Origin: Ophiothrix spiculata
Taxonomy: Eukaryota > Echinodermata > Ophiuroidea > Amphilepidida > Ophiotrichidae
Assembly: GCA_000969725.1 (NCBI GenBank)
Contig: JXSR01S009238.1
Strand: one strand, 5' to 3'
Length of the DNA stretch: 29,746 nt
Shown piece after piece: positions 1 to 9,575 of this stretch. The first letter of the stretch is position 1; each line of letters begins with the position of its first letter. The notes beneath the pieces were generated by a model. That model saw only the letters and a program-made list of their open reading frames with translations, had not been told where the DNA came from and did no database searches. The position numbers were made by a program, and so were the translations under genes.

Positions 1-359
1 ATTATAGAGGGTGCTACAACACTCTATTTTTAGCCACTTTGAGACCTGTTTTTGCCTCCAGCAAGGGAGTTTTAGGTTAATGCATGTAAATTTATCTTTG
101 TAGTATTTTCAGGTTTAAATGTAAGAAATACAATTTCAGAAACCTCTAATTGGCATGTTTTGAGTTTCTGTAAAATTTAAATGATGGTTGCCTGAACTTT
201 TCCATAATTATACATATTTTAATCAAGTTGTACTAAACAAAATGTATAACTTATCACCTTCTACCTCTAGCAACAAACTTGTTAACACCCTTGTATGTAG
301 CATTTGCTAGTCTCCATATTAATGTTTTTCTACATAATTCGTAATTGCCATACCATTTC
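1..359. other. AT-rich sequence downstream of the LINE 3' end
   Basis: No gene or clear repeat is visible here. A short hairpin-like stretch (AGAGGGTG, then a spacer, then CAACACTCT) lies at the very start. The minus-strand frame that crosses 254-538 runs across the LINE tail into this flank and has no recognisable domain, so I do not call it a gene. Confidence 0.6.
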
Positions 360-384
360 TTAATAATAATAAAATCCTTGTTAT

Positions 385-417
385 AGCGCCCAACGCAAGG
401 AAAAGCCTCTGGGCGCT
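385..417 (-). other. LINE 3'-terminal hairpin before the (TTA)n tail
   Basis: The arms AGCGCCCA (385-392) and TGGGCGCT (410-417) are perfect 8-bp complements around a 17-nt loop. They lie just before the TTA tract in the LINE's own orientation. Stem-loops next to the 3' tail are recognised by the reverse transcriptase in several LINE clades. Similar GCGC stems occur at 15716-15744 and 25563-25591. Confidence 0.75.
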
Positions 418-628
418 TTACAAAGATACAAAGTAAAATACCGTACAAATTATAAACTACATCAGAATAAACATAATAAAAGAGTATCAATGATAAAAAG
501 TACACTACACAAAGATTAAAAAAACCATTAGTGGGCAAAATAGATCAAATATTCATATGTTAAAAGTCTAAAAAGTTGCAATTTCTATACACAAATGCAA
601 CGTGCTTTAAAAGTTAAAACGCTCAGAA

Positions 629-3199
629 TTAAACAGGATTATTAAACAGATGAGTTTTTAGAAGTCTCTTGAACGTGGCAAGTTTATCGGCATGTCTGAC
701 CTCCTTTGGCAAGTTGTTCCATAAAGTTGGAGCTGCGATTGAGAAGGCCCTGCTCCCATAATACAACGTTGACACCTCGCGTGTAGATGGACGAGAAAGG
801 AGGAGTTGTGAGCTGGAGCGCAAAGTACGTTTTGGAACATAAACTGTGATGAGATCAGACAGATAGGTAGGAGCTAAACCGTGAATTGTCTTAAATGTGA
901 TGAGCAGAAGTTTGAAAACAATGCGATCCTTGATGGGCAACCAGTGTAAATCGCGGCGAAGTGAATGAATATCACAGTCCTTCTTTGCACCAGTTACAAG
1001 ACGAATTGCACAGTTTTGAACACGCTGGAGTTTAGAAAGCGTATTAACAGGAAGCCCATAGAGCAGACTATTGTTTGCGTCCAATCGGGAAATAACGAAG
1101 GCATGAACTAGGCGTTCAGCTGTTGTTCTGTCAATGAATTTCCTTATCTGACCGATCTTATGAATAGCAAGGTATGCAGAACGGCATATATTGTTCACAT
1201 GCGTATTTAAACACATATTATTGTCCATAACAACTCCCAAATTACGCGCTTCATCAACAACGTTAACAACGGATTGTCCAATTGTCATAGATTTAATGGG
1301 GGATATTTCAGATGAGAAACGAGATGACATATGCACTACTTCTGTTTTAGAGTCGTTTAACAGCAGTCGATTTGCAGCAGTCCAGTTTTTGACATCACGA
1401 GCACACGATTCTATCTTCACAACGTTATTAGATCTGTCTGATTTCGCGAAAGGAAGATATAATTGCGTGTCATCAGCATAGACCATTGCATTGACGTTAT
1501 GGTCACAGATAACTTCCTCAATAGGAGCAGCATAAATGGTAAAGTCAAAGGGACCACTGACCGATCCTTGTGGAACTCCACATTGCAGATGATGATTCTT
1601 AGACACGTGTTCACCAATTGCTGCACACTGCTTCCGATCACTAAGATAACTCTCGAACCACCGCAAAACGTCATCACAAACACCGTAACGTTCTCTCAGC
1701 CGCCTCAGAAGAATTTGATGGTCAACAGTGTCAAAGGCGGCTGAGAGATCGAGAAGCACAAGTAAAGCTTCTTTTCTTTGGTCGAGTGCCTGGAGGATGT
1801 CGTTATGAACACGAAGAAGTGCGCTTTCCGTAGAGTGGTTCTTCCTATACGCAGATTGCACTTCACCAAAAAGTTCATTCTCTTGCATATAATCCTGTAA
1901 CTGCGAAACTGCCGCACGTTCAACAACCTTTGAAAGGAATTTCAAGTTGGAGATTGGCCTATAGTTATTAAGGTCATCAGGATCTTTGCCAATCTTTTTA
2001 ATCAGCGGTGTCACGCGAGCAAGCTTGTATGAAGACGGAAAATGTCCTGACAATAACGAAGAGTTAACAATTTTGGTGATTGCTGGTAACAGTTCATCAA
2101 TGCAAGCTTTGAGAAGCCAAGTTGGTATACAGTCAGACTGACACGTCGACGATGGCGAATTCATCACGAGTTTGCGAACAGTCTCTTCTGATACTTCAGC
2201 AAAACGAGACAAATGTGACTGGGTCAAAGGTAAATCAGCTTTAGAGGCAGTTTGAGGTAGATTATCCAGCTTATTCTTGACACGTTCTATTTTGTCCTGG
2301 AAGAAATCAGCGAAATTTTCAGCCAGCTCTTCCTCGCTTTCAGTTGATGGAAGAATCTTATCAGATGCCGCGGAACACAGTTTATCAACTTCGCGAAACA
2401 GTTGACGGTGGTCCAGACTAGCAAACTTTTCCTTATGATAGTTTGTCTTTGCATTCACCAAAAGCTCTTTATACTTGTCACATTCAGCTTTAAACATTTC
2501 TTTGTGAACAGCGAGACCGGATTTTACAAATCTGCGCTCACAACGACGTTTCTCTTGTTTAGCTTTACGCAGCTCGTCGGAATACCAAGGTGCATGAGGT
2601 CTTAAGATGATGCTTTTGGTTTGTTCTGGTGCGTGGCGATCAAGAAGTTCTGCTAAAACATTGTCAAACTGTGTTGCAAGTGAATCAGTGTCTTCTGCTG
2701 GTGAGGAGATCAATGACGAAGAGACAATATCCGATTTGAAAGTATCAAGCTCAATATTTCGTAATTTGCGAAATTTAACCGTCTTCTTGGTGGCAGGAGG
2801 ACGAGATATATTGAGCTGACATATGATTGCAGCATGATCAGATGGTAAACTACCATTCACTTTGACGTTAGAAACAAAATTGGAGTCATTTGTCCGAGAG
2901 ATTAGCAGATCAAGAAGATGTCCTTTTTTGTGTGTAGGTACTGTTACATGTTGCTGCAATAAGCAAGAGTGAAGAATATCTTTCAGCCTTACAGCTTCAG
3001 GATCATTGGAAACGTCCATATGTACGTTAAAATCACCACCTATAACTACTGGGGTAGTTATTGATGAAACAGTTTCAAGTAGGGTGGCTATCTCCGTATA
3101 AAACATGGTCACAGTAAGTTTGTTACTCGTTGATGGTGGTGGTCTGTACACGGTAAAAAGTCGAACAGCTGAAGAATTTGACGCAATAGTGATATCCAT
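629..3199 (-). CDS. LINE ORF2-type protein: endonuclease remnant, reverse transcriptase and C-terminal domain, 5'-truncated
   Basis: The frame is 856 codons with no internal stop. Residues 1-130 are the C-terminal part of an APE-like (EEP) endonuclease: GGDFNVHMD at 54-62, a THKKGHLLDLLISR block at 90-102 and the SDHAAI motif at 120-125. The N-terminal endonuclease part with its catalytic Asn and Glu is absent, so nicking activity should be lost. A charged linker (about 200-330) leads into the reverse transcriptase: NYRPISNL at 412-419, AYRKNHSTESALL at 450-462, motif A LLDLSAAFD at 482-490, motif B GVPQGS at 541-546 and YADD at 574-577. The C-terminal block (about 690-856) has SLLYGLP, LHWLPIKDRI and HGLAPTYL and ends in THLFNNPV. 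The methionine used is simply the first ATG inside the remnant; the frame is open for 13 more codons upstream. After motif B the usual hydrophobic SVLGPLLF stretch reads SVSGPFDF, and a Cys that is usual in related elements is replaced at DANNSLLYG, so enzyme activity is doubtful. This is a transposon gene, not a host gene. Confidence 0.92.
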   Translation of the reverse strand: MDITIASNSSAVRLFTVYRPPPSTSNKLTVTMFYTEIATLLETVSSITTPVVIGGDFNVHMDVSNDPEAVRLKDILHSCLLQQHVTVPTHKKGHLLDLLISRTNDSNFVSNVKVNGSLPSDHAAIICQLNISRPPATKKTVKFRKLRNIELDTFKSDIVSSSLISSPAEDTDSLATQFDNVLAELLDRHAPEQTKSIILRPHAPWYSDELRKAKQEKRRCERRFVKSGLAVHKEMFKAECDKYKELLVNAKTNYHKEKFASLDHRQLFREVDKLCSAASDKILPSTESEEELAENFADFFQDKIERVKNKLDNLPQTASKADLPLTQSHLSRFAEVSEETVRKLVMNSPSSTCQSDCIPTWLLKACIDELLPAITKIVNSSLLSGHFPSSYKLARVTPLIKKIGKDPDDLNNYRPISNLKFLSKVVERAAVSQLQDYMQENELFGEVQSAYRKNHSTESALLRVHNDILQALDQRKEALLVLLDLSAAFDTVDHQILLRRLRERYGVCDDVLRWFESYLSDRKQCAAIGEHVSKNHHLQCGVPQGSVSGPFDFTIYAAPIEEVICDHNVNAMVYADDTQLYLPFAKSDRSNNVVKIESCARDVKNWTAANRLLLNDSKTEVVHMSSRFSSEISPIKSMTIGQSVVNVVDEARNLGVVMDNNMCLNTHVNNICRSAYLAIHKIGQIRKFIDRTTAERLVHAFVISRLDANNSLLYGLPVNTLSKLQRVQNCAIRLVTGAKKDCDIHSLRRDLHWLPIKDRIVFKLLLITFKTIHGLAPTYLSDLITVYVPKRTLRSSSQLLLSRPSTREVSTLYYGSRAFSIAAPTLWNNLPKEVRHADKLATFKRLLKTHLFNNPV

Positions 3200-3241
3200 A
3201 TGTTCAAACGACGAGAATGCAAGAGGTTTATTGATGTGTTA

Positions 3242-4020
3242 AGCACACAGTCAATAAATTTTCCTTTAGCCTTGAAAAGAAAAAAGATTAATGGCACTAT
3301 TTTCAAAATTTTGTCTAGTTCTATTATATATTATTGTTTCAAACATCTCTATGTTCTATTTGTACTGGATCCTGTATCCTTTATTAGGATGGTGTGTAAA
3401 TCATTGTAACGACACTATGCAATTAGTGAAATTCAAGCTCCTTCATGTTATAGCCTATCTCTGCTACTCCCATGTGGCACACTATCTAATAACTGACATC
3501 TCTATTCTCATCTGATAGGTAAGATAACCTTTGTCACAGCCATATCCAAACCCTTACACTCGTATAACAATAGTAGTAAGTAGACCAGACTGCACATGAG
3601 ACTCAATCAAGCAGGCAATAAATTTGATGACATCTTGAAAACAGTGCTAAACTGCTCTTCTTTAGTCAAGCATAAGATTTATATCACTCATAATGTCTTT
3701 TTCTCAATATCATGATAATGACACCACGCTAACCAATTATGTGCTTTTTAATGTTCAAATGTACACATATAACAGTGAATTTATTTCCATTTCTAGCAAT
3801 AGATTTATGATAGATCTACTGAAGAAAGGTGATATCACTTTGAAATTATAAAGATGGTTACTGTTTCTGATTTATCATATGATCATTAGTTATAAAAACA
3901 GAGGATTTGATACAGGTATTTTAGTGCTACAAATAAAATCAGTTAAAATTCCCCAAGTATGAATATATCCTAGATTGGATTCTTATATGAACACCAAATC
4001 ACTGCCTTGACAGCACCTGT
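3242..4020. other. Unannotated AT-rich DNA upstream of the LINE
   Basis: Only short, low-complexity open frames occur on either strand, with no domain, splice pattern or repeat that I recognise. The minus-strand frame that overlaps 3109-3306 is an out-of-frame read through the LINE 5' edge. Confidence 0.5.
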
Positions 4021-4021
4021 G

Positions 4022-4175
4022 AAAAGTTTGGTGCAGTTGGATCTGGGTTTTGGGCTTGAGAGGTACTGGGTTTGAATCATGGTTGAAACCACAAATTTTT
4101 GACTAATACATTTCCACAATTTTAGAATGAAACGTAGTTGTTTTAACAAGCACTTAATCCAGTTTTGTCAGTCAG
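4022..4175 (+). mobile_element. Decayed tRNA-derived SINE (probable)
   Basis: A tRNA-like head is visible. An A-box-like stretch GTGCAGTTGGATCTGGG lies at 4031-4047. GGGCTTGAGAGGTACT follows, and then a B-box-like GGGTTTGAATCATGG at 4068-4082. This order and spacing match the tRNA-type head of many invertebrate SINEs. Further on, CAAGCACTTAATCC (4147-4160) resembles the body block AAGACATTTAATCC of the better-preserved SINE at 25.5-25.8 kb. The 3' boundary and tail are not clear, and substitutions in both boxes suggest an old, inactive copy. It could instead be a relic of a plain tRNA pseudogene. Confidence 0.5.
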
Positions 4176-4199
4176 TGTCAGTCAACCCTCCTCTACCAA

Positions 4200-4999
4200 C
4201 TTCATTCTCAACTAACAAACAATCATAACCAGCTTGAGATATATCAGTGACAAGGAATGTCTACTACGTAAATTTTGTTTTGGGAGTTTGTTCAATAAAA
4301 TTGAGAGTAAAGGAAAACAAAGAGAGTTTATCCTGCATTTAATCAGATATACCCAGAACAAGTCTCAAAGTAGTTATGGTAGTTACTTCTTGTTACCCTG
4401 TCTAAAATTCAAGAATTTTTTTTTCAATTTATGGTATTCTTATTTTACTGAAGAAATAAGCATTGTAAGATCCCACAAGAGGAAAAATAGAGCAGCATTC
4501 TTGAACACTGCTATGCCCAAGATATGTTCATACAAGGATATGGTATCAAACTTGTCACAAATCGCCTACATTTTGATTTTTTTTACCACAAATGACTTCA
4601 GTAATTAGAGAATAAAGATATTTAACCTAATTGAAACCTACACAGAAAGTTATAACCTTGAAGAACAAGCAGATTTTGTGCTTTAGTGCATATCTTGATT
4701 TTCCCATTTTACCACATTTTTAATGCTAATAACAGCCCTGAAACAGTCAGTACGGCAAAATTTCATCCAGATTTTGAATTGTTGAGCTTGTATATGAATT
4801 CTACACAAAAATACATTGTGTCATTTTTATGTCATCATTCATATTGGCAGTAAAATGTAAGTCAAATCTGAAATATTGTCATAGTTTAATTTTGTGCAAC
4901 CCCCAGGTGTGGACCCCTAGCCCTCTGCATCCACCATCAGTAATTGCCCCAGTAATTTGGCCAAGTCTAATAAGTCAGGTTAAATCACCAGTATTTAAA
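4200..4999. other. Unannotated AT-rich DNA
   Basis: The plus-strand frame 4234-4608 is 124 codons long but has low-complexity K/F/S-rich composition and no recognisable motif. No other structure is seen. Confidence 0.45.
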
Positions 5000-5563
5000 G
5001 AGCTGACTTGCAAAACGGCTTAGAGACCACTTTTAAAAAATTAGTTTTTGATAGATTCTTACAGACCTTTAAGTTGTGCATCATCCTTGCAAAAAATTTG
5101 TTGAAAAAAATCTCCCTAAGTGGGTTAAAATCCAAAAAATGTGACTTTTATGCCCAAATATGAACATCGTATGACCATATTTGGGCGTAAAAAGACATAA
5201 TGCCCATATATGGGCTTTTATTAAACATGCCCAGATGTTGAAATTTGGTATTTATAAAGTATATCATATTATAATAAAGAAGTGAAAAAGATTTTCTGCA
5301 AAAATTTGGAAGAAAGGTGGTTCTTAACTTGAAATTTGATGAGTTGACTTGCAAAATGGCTTACAACCATTTTCAACAAAAAATCAATAGGCAATTGATG
5401 AAAAATTATTTGATGAATTATCAAAATTACACCTTATTTTTAAAGACATATTAGTAAAGAATTACTATTATCAGGAATTTTGAACACATTTTGATGTCCA
5501 AGCAGTTTTTGCCCTTTTCTCAAAAAGTTCAAAATGGATGTAAGTCATTTTGCAAGTCAACTC
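5000..5563. mobile_element. Short inverted-repeat (MITE-like) element, possible TTAA target
   Basis: The left end GAGCTGACTTGCAAAA (5000-5015) is the inverse of TTTTGCAAGTCAACTC (5548-5563), with one mismatch. The match extends inward with a few differences through GGCTTA. A second direct copy, GAGTTGACTTGCAAAATGG, starts at 5341, so an alternative inner element of 223 bp is possible. TTAA lies directly outside the right end and one base outside the left end, suggesting piggyBac-type targeting. The interior has a palindromic GCCCAAATATG / CATATTTGGGC pair (5153-5186). There is no coding capacity. Confidence 0.6.
5153..5186. repeat. Internal palindrome within the 5.0-5.56 kb element
   Basis: GCCCAAATATG and CATATTTGGGC are perfect 11-bp inverted arms. 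GCCCATATATGGGC follows immediately, giving two adjacent hairpins built from the same GCCCA..TATGGGC wording. Confidence 0.7.
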
Positions 5564-6700
5564 TTAATTTGTGACTTCTTCTTTTTCTAAATTCAAATGA
5601 GAAATTGTATTTTATCCTTTTCTATCAGCATCAGTTTTGTCTATTGGATGTAAACTAAAATCAGTTTTTCATTATAAACATTTCATGAACATCATTACAA
5701 AAATAGCCAGCCTATGTAGATGTATTCAAATATAGCGGCAATGTCAGAAAGAAGGATTTCAGATCAGCAAACATGATAGCTGCTTATGTCTATTTGCATA
5801 ATCATATAGCTTGACTGGTTGGCATGGCGACTGTCAAAATCACTTAGCAGATATCACCTTTGCCATATGAAATAGGATGGATCGATTAAAAGTCACATTC
5901 TCCATGTTAGAGAGAGCAGAGGAAATGAAAGTCTTCCATGTGTTTATTTAAGCATGCCCTTTAGAATTTCTGTGGTCTGAAACATGAAATGCCACCTACT
6001 TAAAGTATCATATCTGATATCTATGGGGATGTGAGCAACTCCAGTGTTTAGGAAGAGATTGATCTTTCAAAGAAATTTAAACATATTGAAAAATGTCAAT
6101 GAACAGCTCCATTGTATATCAAAATATTTAGATAACATTCTTTCAGTATTTAATATTTGGCAAAAAAATACTGTCCACTAGAGATGGCAGTTTAAAATTG
6201 CCTTTAGTAGCCTCTTTCTCAACATGTACAAGACTCAATGCATAGTTTTAGGGACATACTCAAGATCAACATGCAAAACAAAATCCTTTTTTTTTTAAAT
6301 TCTCTGAACATTTTAATCAAACATTTCACTTGGTTAACTATTATTATCTAATATACCAAGTGTAGATCATTTGCAGTTGAAATTTTGAAATTTGCTCAAT
6401 GCACCTTTATAAAAGTTATTTCTGTATTGTACAAGATCAAATGTTTGATAATGATTTTATCACTTCAAATACATTCAAAACCATAAAAATTATGAATGCT
6501 TCCAGGTCAGTGTTTTACAATTTTTTTCATTTTATTTAAAGGTGTAGGTTCAGATCATAGTCTCATCCCCCAGGGCTCAACTGGAAGTAGAATGATGGTG
6601 TCAAATTGAAGCCCATATTTTTCTGATTATAAATCCAAAATTTCAACTTTAAAACAATCTTTAGTTTTTAGTTATGGCATAAATATAGAAATAATTGTGA
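5564..6700. other. Unannotated AT-rich DNA
   Basis: No gene, domain or clear repeat is visible. A short poly-T tract is near 6286. Confidence 0.45.
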
Positions 6701-6704
6701 AACG

Positions 6705-6795
6705 AGAGACTTTGCAACAGAACACTTTCAAGAAACTGGTGAAAATAGGCAGCAAAAAAAAAGAAAATAATTAGAAATTCCAGCAGTTAGAAGCA
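6705..6795 (+). repeat. Dispersed 90-bp repeat, copy 1
   Basis: The sequence runs from GACTTTGCAACAGAACACTTT to about CCAGCAG. It is diverged but colinear with 9007-9090 on the same strand. Just downstream, GGATCCAACAC (about 6818-6828) and GTGTTGGATAC (about 6881-6891) form a near-perfect inverted pair. Confidence 0.55.
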
Positions 6796-7362
6796 AATAA
6801 TACACATTGTTGGGTAGGATCCAACACCTTTTATTATATTCACAAATTTTGATTGAAATGTTGTACTTCTATTGGTAAAGTGTTGGATACTGCATTGTAG
6901 AAATTCACTTAACCAATATCCAATGCCTTCTGTACATTTTTTCTGTACGGGCTCTAAAGACTTAATTCCTTTATTTATGTTAGAAAAACAAACATGGTAA
7001 CATGGGGGTCAAAAACAGAGCTGTAAATTGTTGTAATTCAGCTGCCTTTTGCTGCAATGACAGTTAATAAACCTTTAATGAAATAAATGAACTGAAAAAG
7101 CTGTTCAATATTAATTGAATTAGCAATTTTGTGCAAAATAATGCATCCTACGCAAAATGCGATAGAACAATAAGTTAAACATGCTTAGATACAATGCAAT
7201 CTTAATATTTAATATCTGGTGGCAGCTTGTTTGGTTATGAAAGGTACATCATACAAAAATCTTACAAAATCATTCTTTTAATAGAGAAATTTGTTCTCTT
7301 ACTATTGTTCCAATTTTGTACTTAATTGGATAACAACCCACATACTACAGGCTCCATAGGTC

Positions 7363-7682
7363 ACCCTATGTGAGACTAAAATTATGCAACAATTAGTGAA
7401 ATGATACCCTATCTGTTTGAATGGCCCTATCTGGGACCATACCTAGTCAAATGAGTACCCTATCTGAGAGTATATGCAAATGTGATAAAATAATTATTTA
7501 ATCAAATGGAGCACAAATGTAACTCTACACCATTTAAACAATTTCCAGAAGTGTTACCTGGTATATGAAGCATTGTCTATATTTTAGACAATCTAGACAC
7601 CATGATCAAAAATCAAACCATTCATTCTGAGTTTGATACCCTATCAACCATTGAAATCCATATTTGTTACCCTATGTGAGAC
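7363..7682 (+). repeat. Cluster of a degenerate ACCCTATSTGAGAC motif
   Basis: The core ACCCTAT or CCCTATCTG recurs at 7363-7376, 7406-7415, 7425-7437, 7457-7470, 7638-7645 and 7669-7682, all on the plus strand. The outermost copies are the most complete (ACCCTATGTGAGAC). Spacing is irregular, unlike a satellite. Clusters like this are found as subterminal transposase-binding repeats in hAT and CACTA elements, but I found no element ends here. Confidence 0.6.
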
Positions 7683-7786
7683 TTGTAGAGTACCAGGTCG
7701 ATTTTGATACCATATATTCAAGTCTCGAGATTGTTAAGGTCTCAGAATTATTGGTACATGGTTAGTTTCCCAGTCAGAATACCAAG

Positions 7787-7796
7787 CCCCCCCCCC
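7787..7796 (+). repeat. C10 homopolymer
   Basis: Ten consecutive C residues lie in otherwise AT-rich DNA. The tract may be length-unstable or a sequencing-prone site. Confidence 0.9.
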
Positions 7797-8340
7797 AATT
7801 TATGTTTTTAAAAGATGACACAAAACATCCCAAAGGTATTTGTAAACAGAAGTGTAATTTGCATTAAGTTCATGTTGAACACATCTATTGCGCATGAAGC
7901 AAATTTTTTCGATTGATAATAACATGTTTTCAACAGGTTCTGGGTTTATAAACTATCTACACACAATTAAGGAAAAACAACATGATGTATGTAATCACAT
8001 TCATGTATAATGAAGAATTCATGTTCCAGTCAGGCATGTTACTGTTAAGGAAGTACATTTGCTGCCCTCTTATATATCAAGTTATATTACAATTTTGAAT
8101 GAGTTTATCTACAAACCTGCTACCAAGTTAAGCTACGTAAAATCTATGTTATACACCTCAATGTACATTTTACATCATTCTTCACTATAGGATTAATTTT
8201 TGCACAGGGCATCGGAAGCAAAATAAAAGTGGTGCAATCCAGCTCTCGGCATAAGTTGTGCCCTTGCAGGAAAACAAAAGACACCAAAATACAATTAGCC
8301 TGTTCAAGTTTGTTGTAAGTTATCTCATTAAAGGACAAAG
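7797..8340. other. Unannotated AT-rich DNA
   Basis: Nothing recognisable. The short minus-strand frame at 8144-8338 has no supporting features. Confidence 0.4.
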
Positions 8341-8368
8341 GATTTAGTTTACATTTGTAAACTAAATC
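8341..8368. repeat. Perfect 28-bp palindrome
   Basis: GATTTAGTTTACA and TGTAAACTAAATC are exact 13-bp inverted arms around a 2-nt centre. It is isolated from the other repeats. Confidence 0.9.
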
Positions 8369-9006
8369 GAGAAAGCAAAAACGTCTAGAGGTTTTTAGTT
8401 GTGCCTTTTATCGTGTAAACACAAAAGGATTGTTAAGGATTGCAATTTCTCAAGTGGGGATTATCTATACTTATTGACTCAAGTGAATAAAATAAGTAAT
8501 GGGTTAACAAAATATTTTACTACGGATTACAAAATGCATTGTTATGCACGGACAGAACATTTGTACTGGCTAAATGTATCAAAATGAAATTGTACAGCAA
8601 GTAAAATGTAACATACACCTTTTACTAGATAGTTTATTCACTAAATCATTAATATCCCCGTTTTCTCATCCCTTTTCTGAAAAGTAGTGCCGTACTGGCT
8701 GACACAGTTTTGACTCCACTGTTTGATCATATGTACTTTTTTTTCATATAGATGTGTGTTTTGGTAAACTAAGTTTTGGTAAAACTATCTGATACAGAAT
8801 TTGTCTGAGAGAGTGGCTTGGAAATCAAATAATAAAAGACACAAGATAATCAATCAAATTTATTTGGCATCCTCTAACTAGAATAGTTTTAAAATAAGAA
8901 GTTTTAAGATGTAACAAGTGCAAGAGCATAAAAAGGAGGGGTACAAATGGAGTGCATACTCTGTGGTTTTGTACAACATTATATGTGATGACTCATCCCG
9001 AAAAAG
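8369..9006. other. Unannotated AT-rich DNA
   Basis: No supported feature is seen on either strand. Confidence 0.4.
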
Positions 9007-9090
9007 GGGACTTTGCGACAGAGCACTTTTCGAGAAACTGACAAAAATAGTCAACAAAAAATTTAAAAAATAATAAGAATTTCCAGCAGA
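9007..9090 (+). repeat. Dispersed 90-bp repeat, copy 2
   Basis: GACTTTGCGACAGAGCACTTT through CCAGCAG is colinear with 6705-6795, with scattered substitutions and a different poly-A interior. Confidence 0.55.
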
Positions 9091-9575
9091 TTTTCTGTTG
9101 TAAAAATTGATTGCCTTGATCAATTTCTACAAGTAAGGTGTCATGGTAAATGCTGTAAGAGATGAAATAATAAAATCAAAATTGATAACATCTGCAAAGT
9201 CCCCCTTGCGGGGCGAGCCATCACATATAGGATCAACCAATTTTGACTTTTGAAGAGCCTTCTCATCCTTGCAAGGACCATACATTCCTGGTCCTCCAGT
9301 GCTGGATACACCATGCATTATTATACAAAGAATTCACTTTTGTCATATATGGGTTGCTCAAATGAAACAAGTGGAATTTTGCAAATGAAGATTTAAAAAT
9401 GATGAAACGGTCTAAATTTGAGTTTTGAGATAAAAACGTCTTCACAAATAAATTCTTCAACTATACCTTGAGTTTTGAATTTCTATGCCGGGAAGTATAG
9501 TCATTCACAATTATTTGTAATACAGTAACTTTCACATTGATTTGTGGCATTTTTGTATTTTGATCTCTTAATGTA

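Larger units (their letters stand above)
360..3241 (-). mobile_element. 5'-truncated LINE (CR1/L2 group) retrotransposon
   Basis: This non-LTR retrotransposon copy reads leftwards. It contains the long reverse-transcriptase frame at 629-3199, a 3' untranslated region of about 270 bp, a GCGC-stem hairpin at 385-417 and a terminal (TTA)n tract at about 360-372. The 5' end is missing: similarity to the endonuclease domain stops near 3238, and an in-frame stop follows at 3239-3241. Loss of the 5' end is the usual outcome of incomplete target-primed reverse transcription. The clade is inferred from RT wording (LLDLSAAFDTVDH, MVYADDTQLYL) and from the C-terminal LLYGLP and HGLAPTYL blocks typical of CR1/L2/Crack-type elements. 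I did not resolve a target-site duplication. Confidence is high that it is a LINE and moderate on the clade. Confidence 0.93.

Noticed and set aside
1191..2819. Several frames on the plus strand and in other minus frames across the LINE
   Set aside because: Shadows of the LINE coding frame.
4234..4608. 124-codon plus-strand frame
   Set aside because: No domain, no splice context, K/F/S-rich composition typical of AT-rich non-coding DNA.
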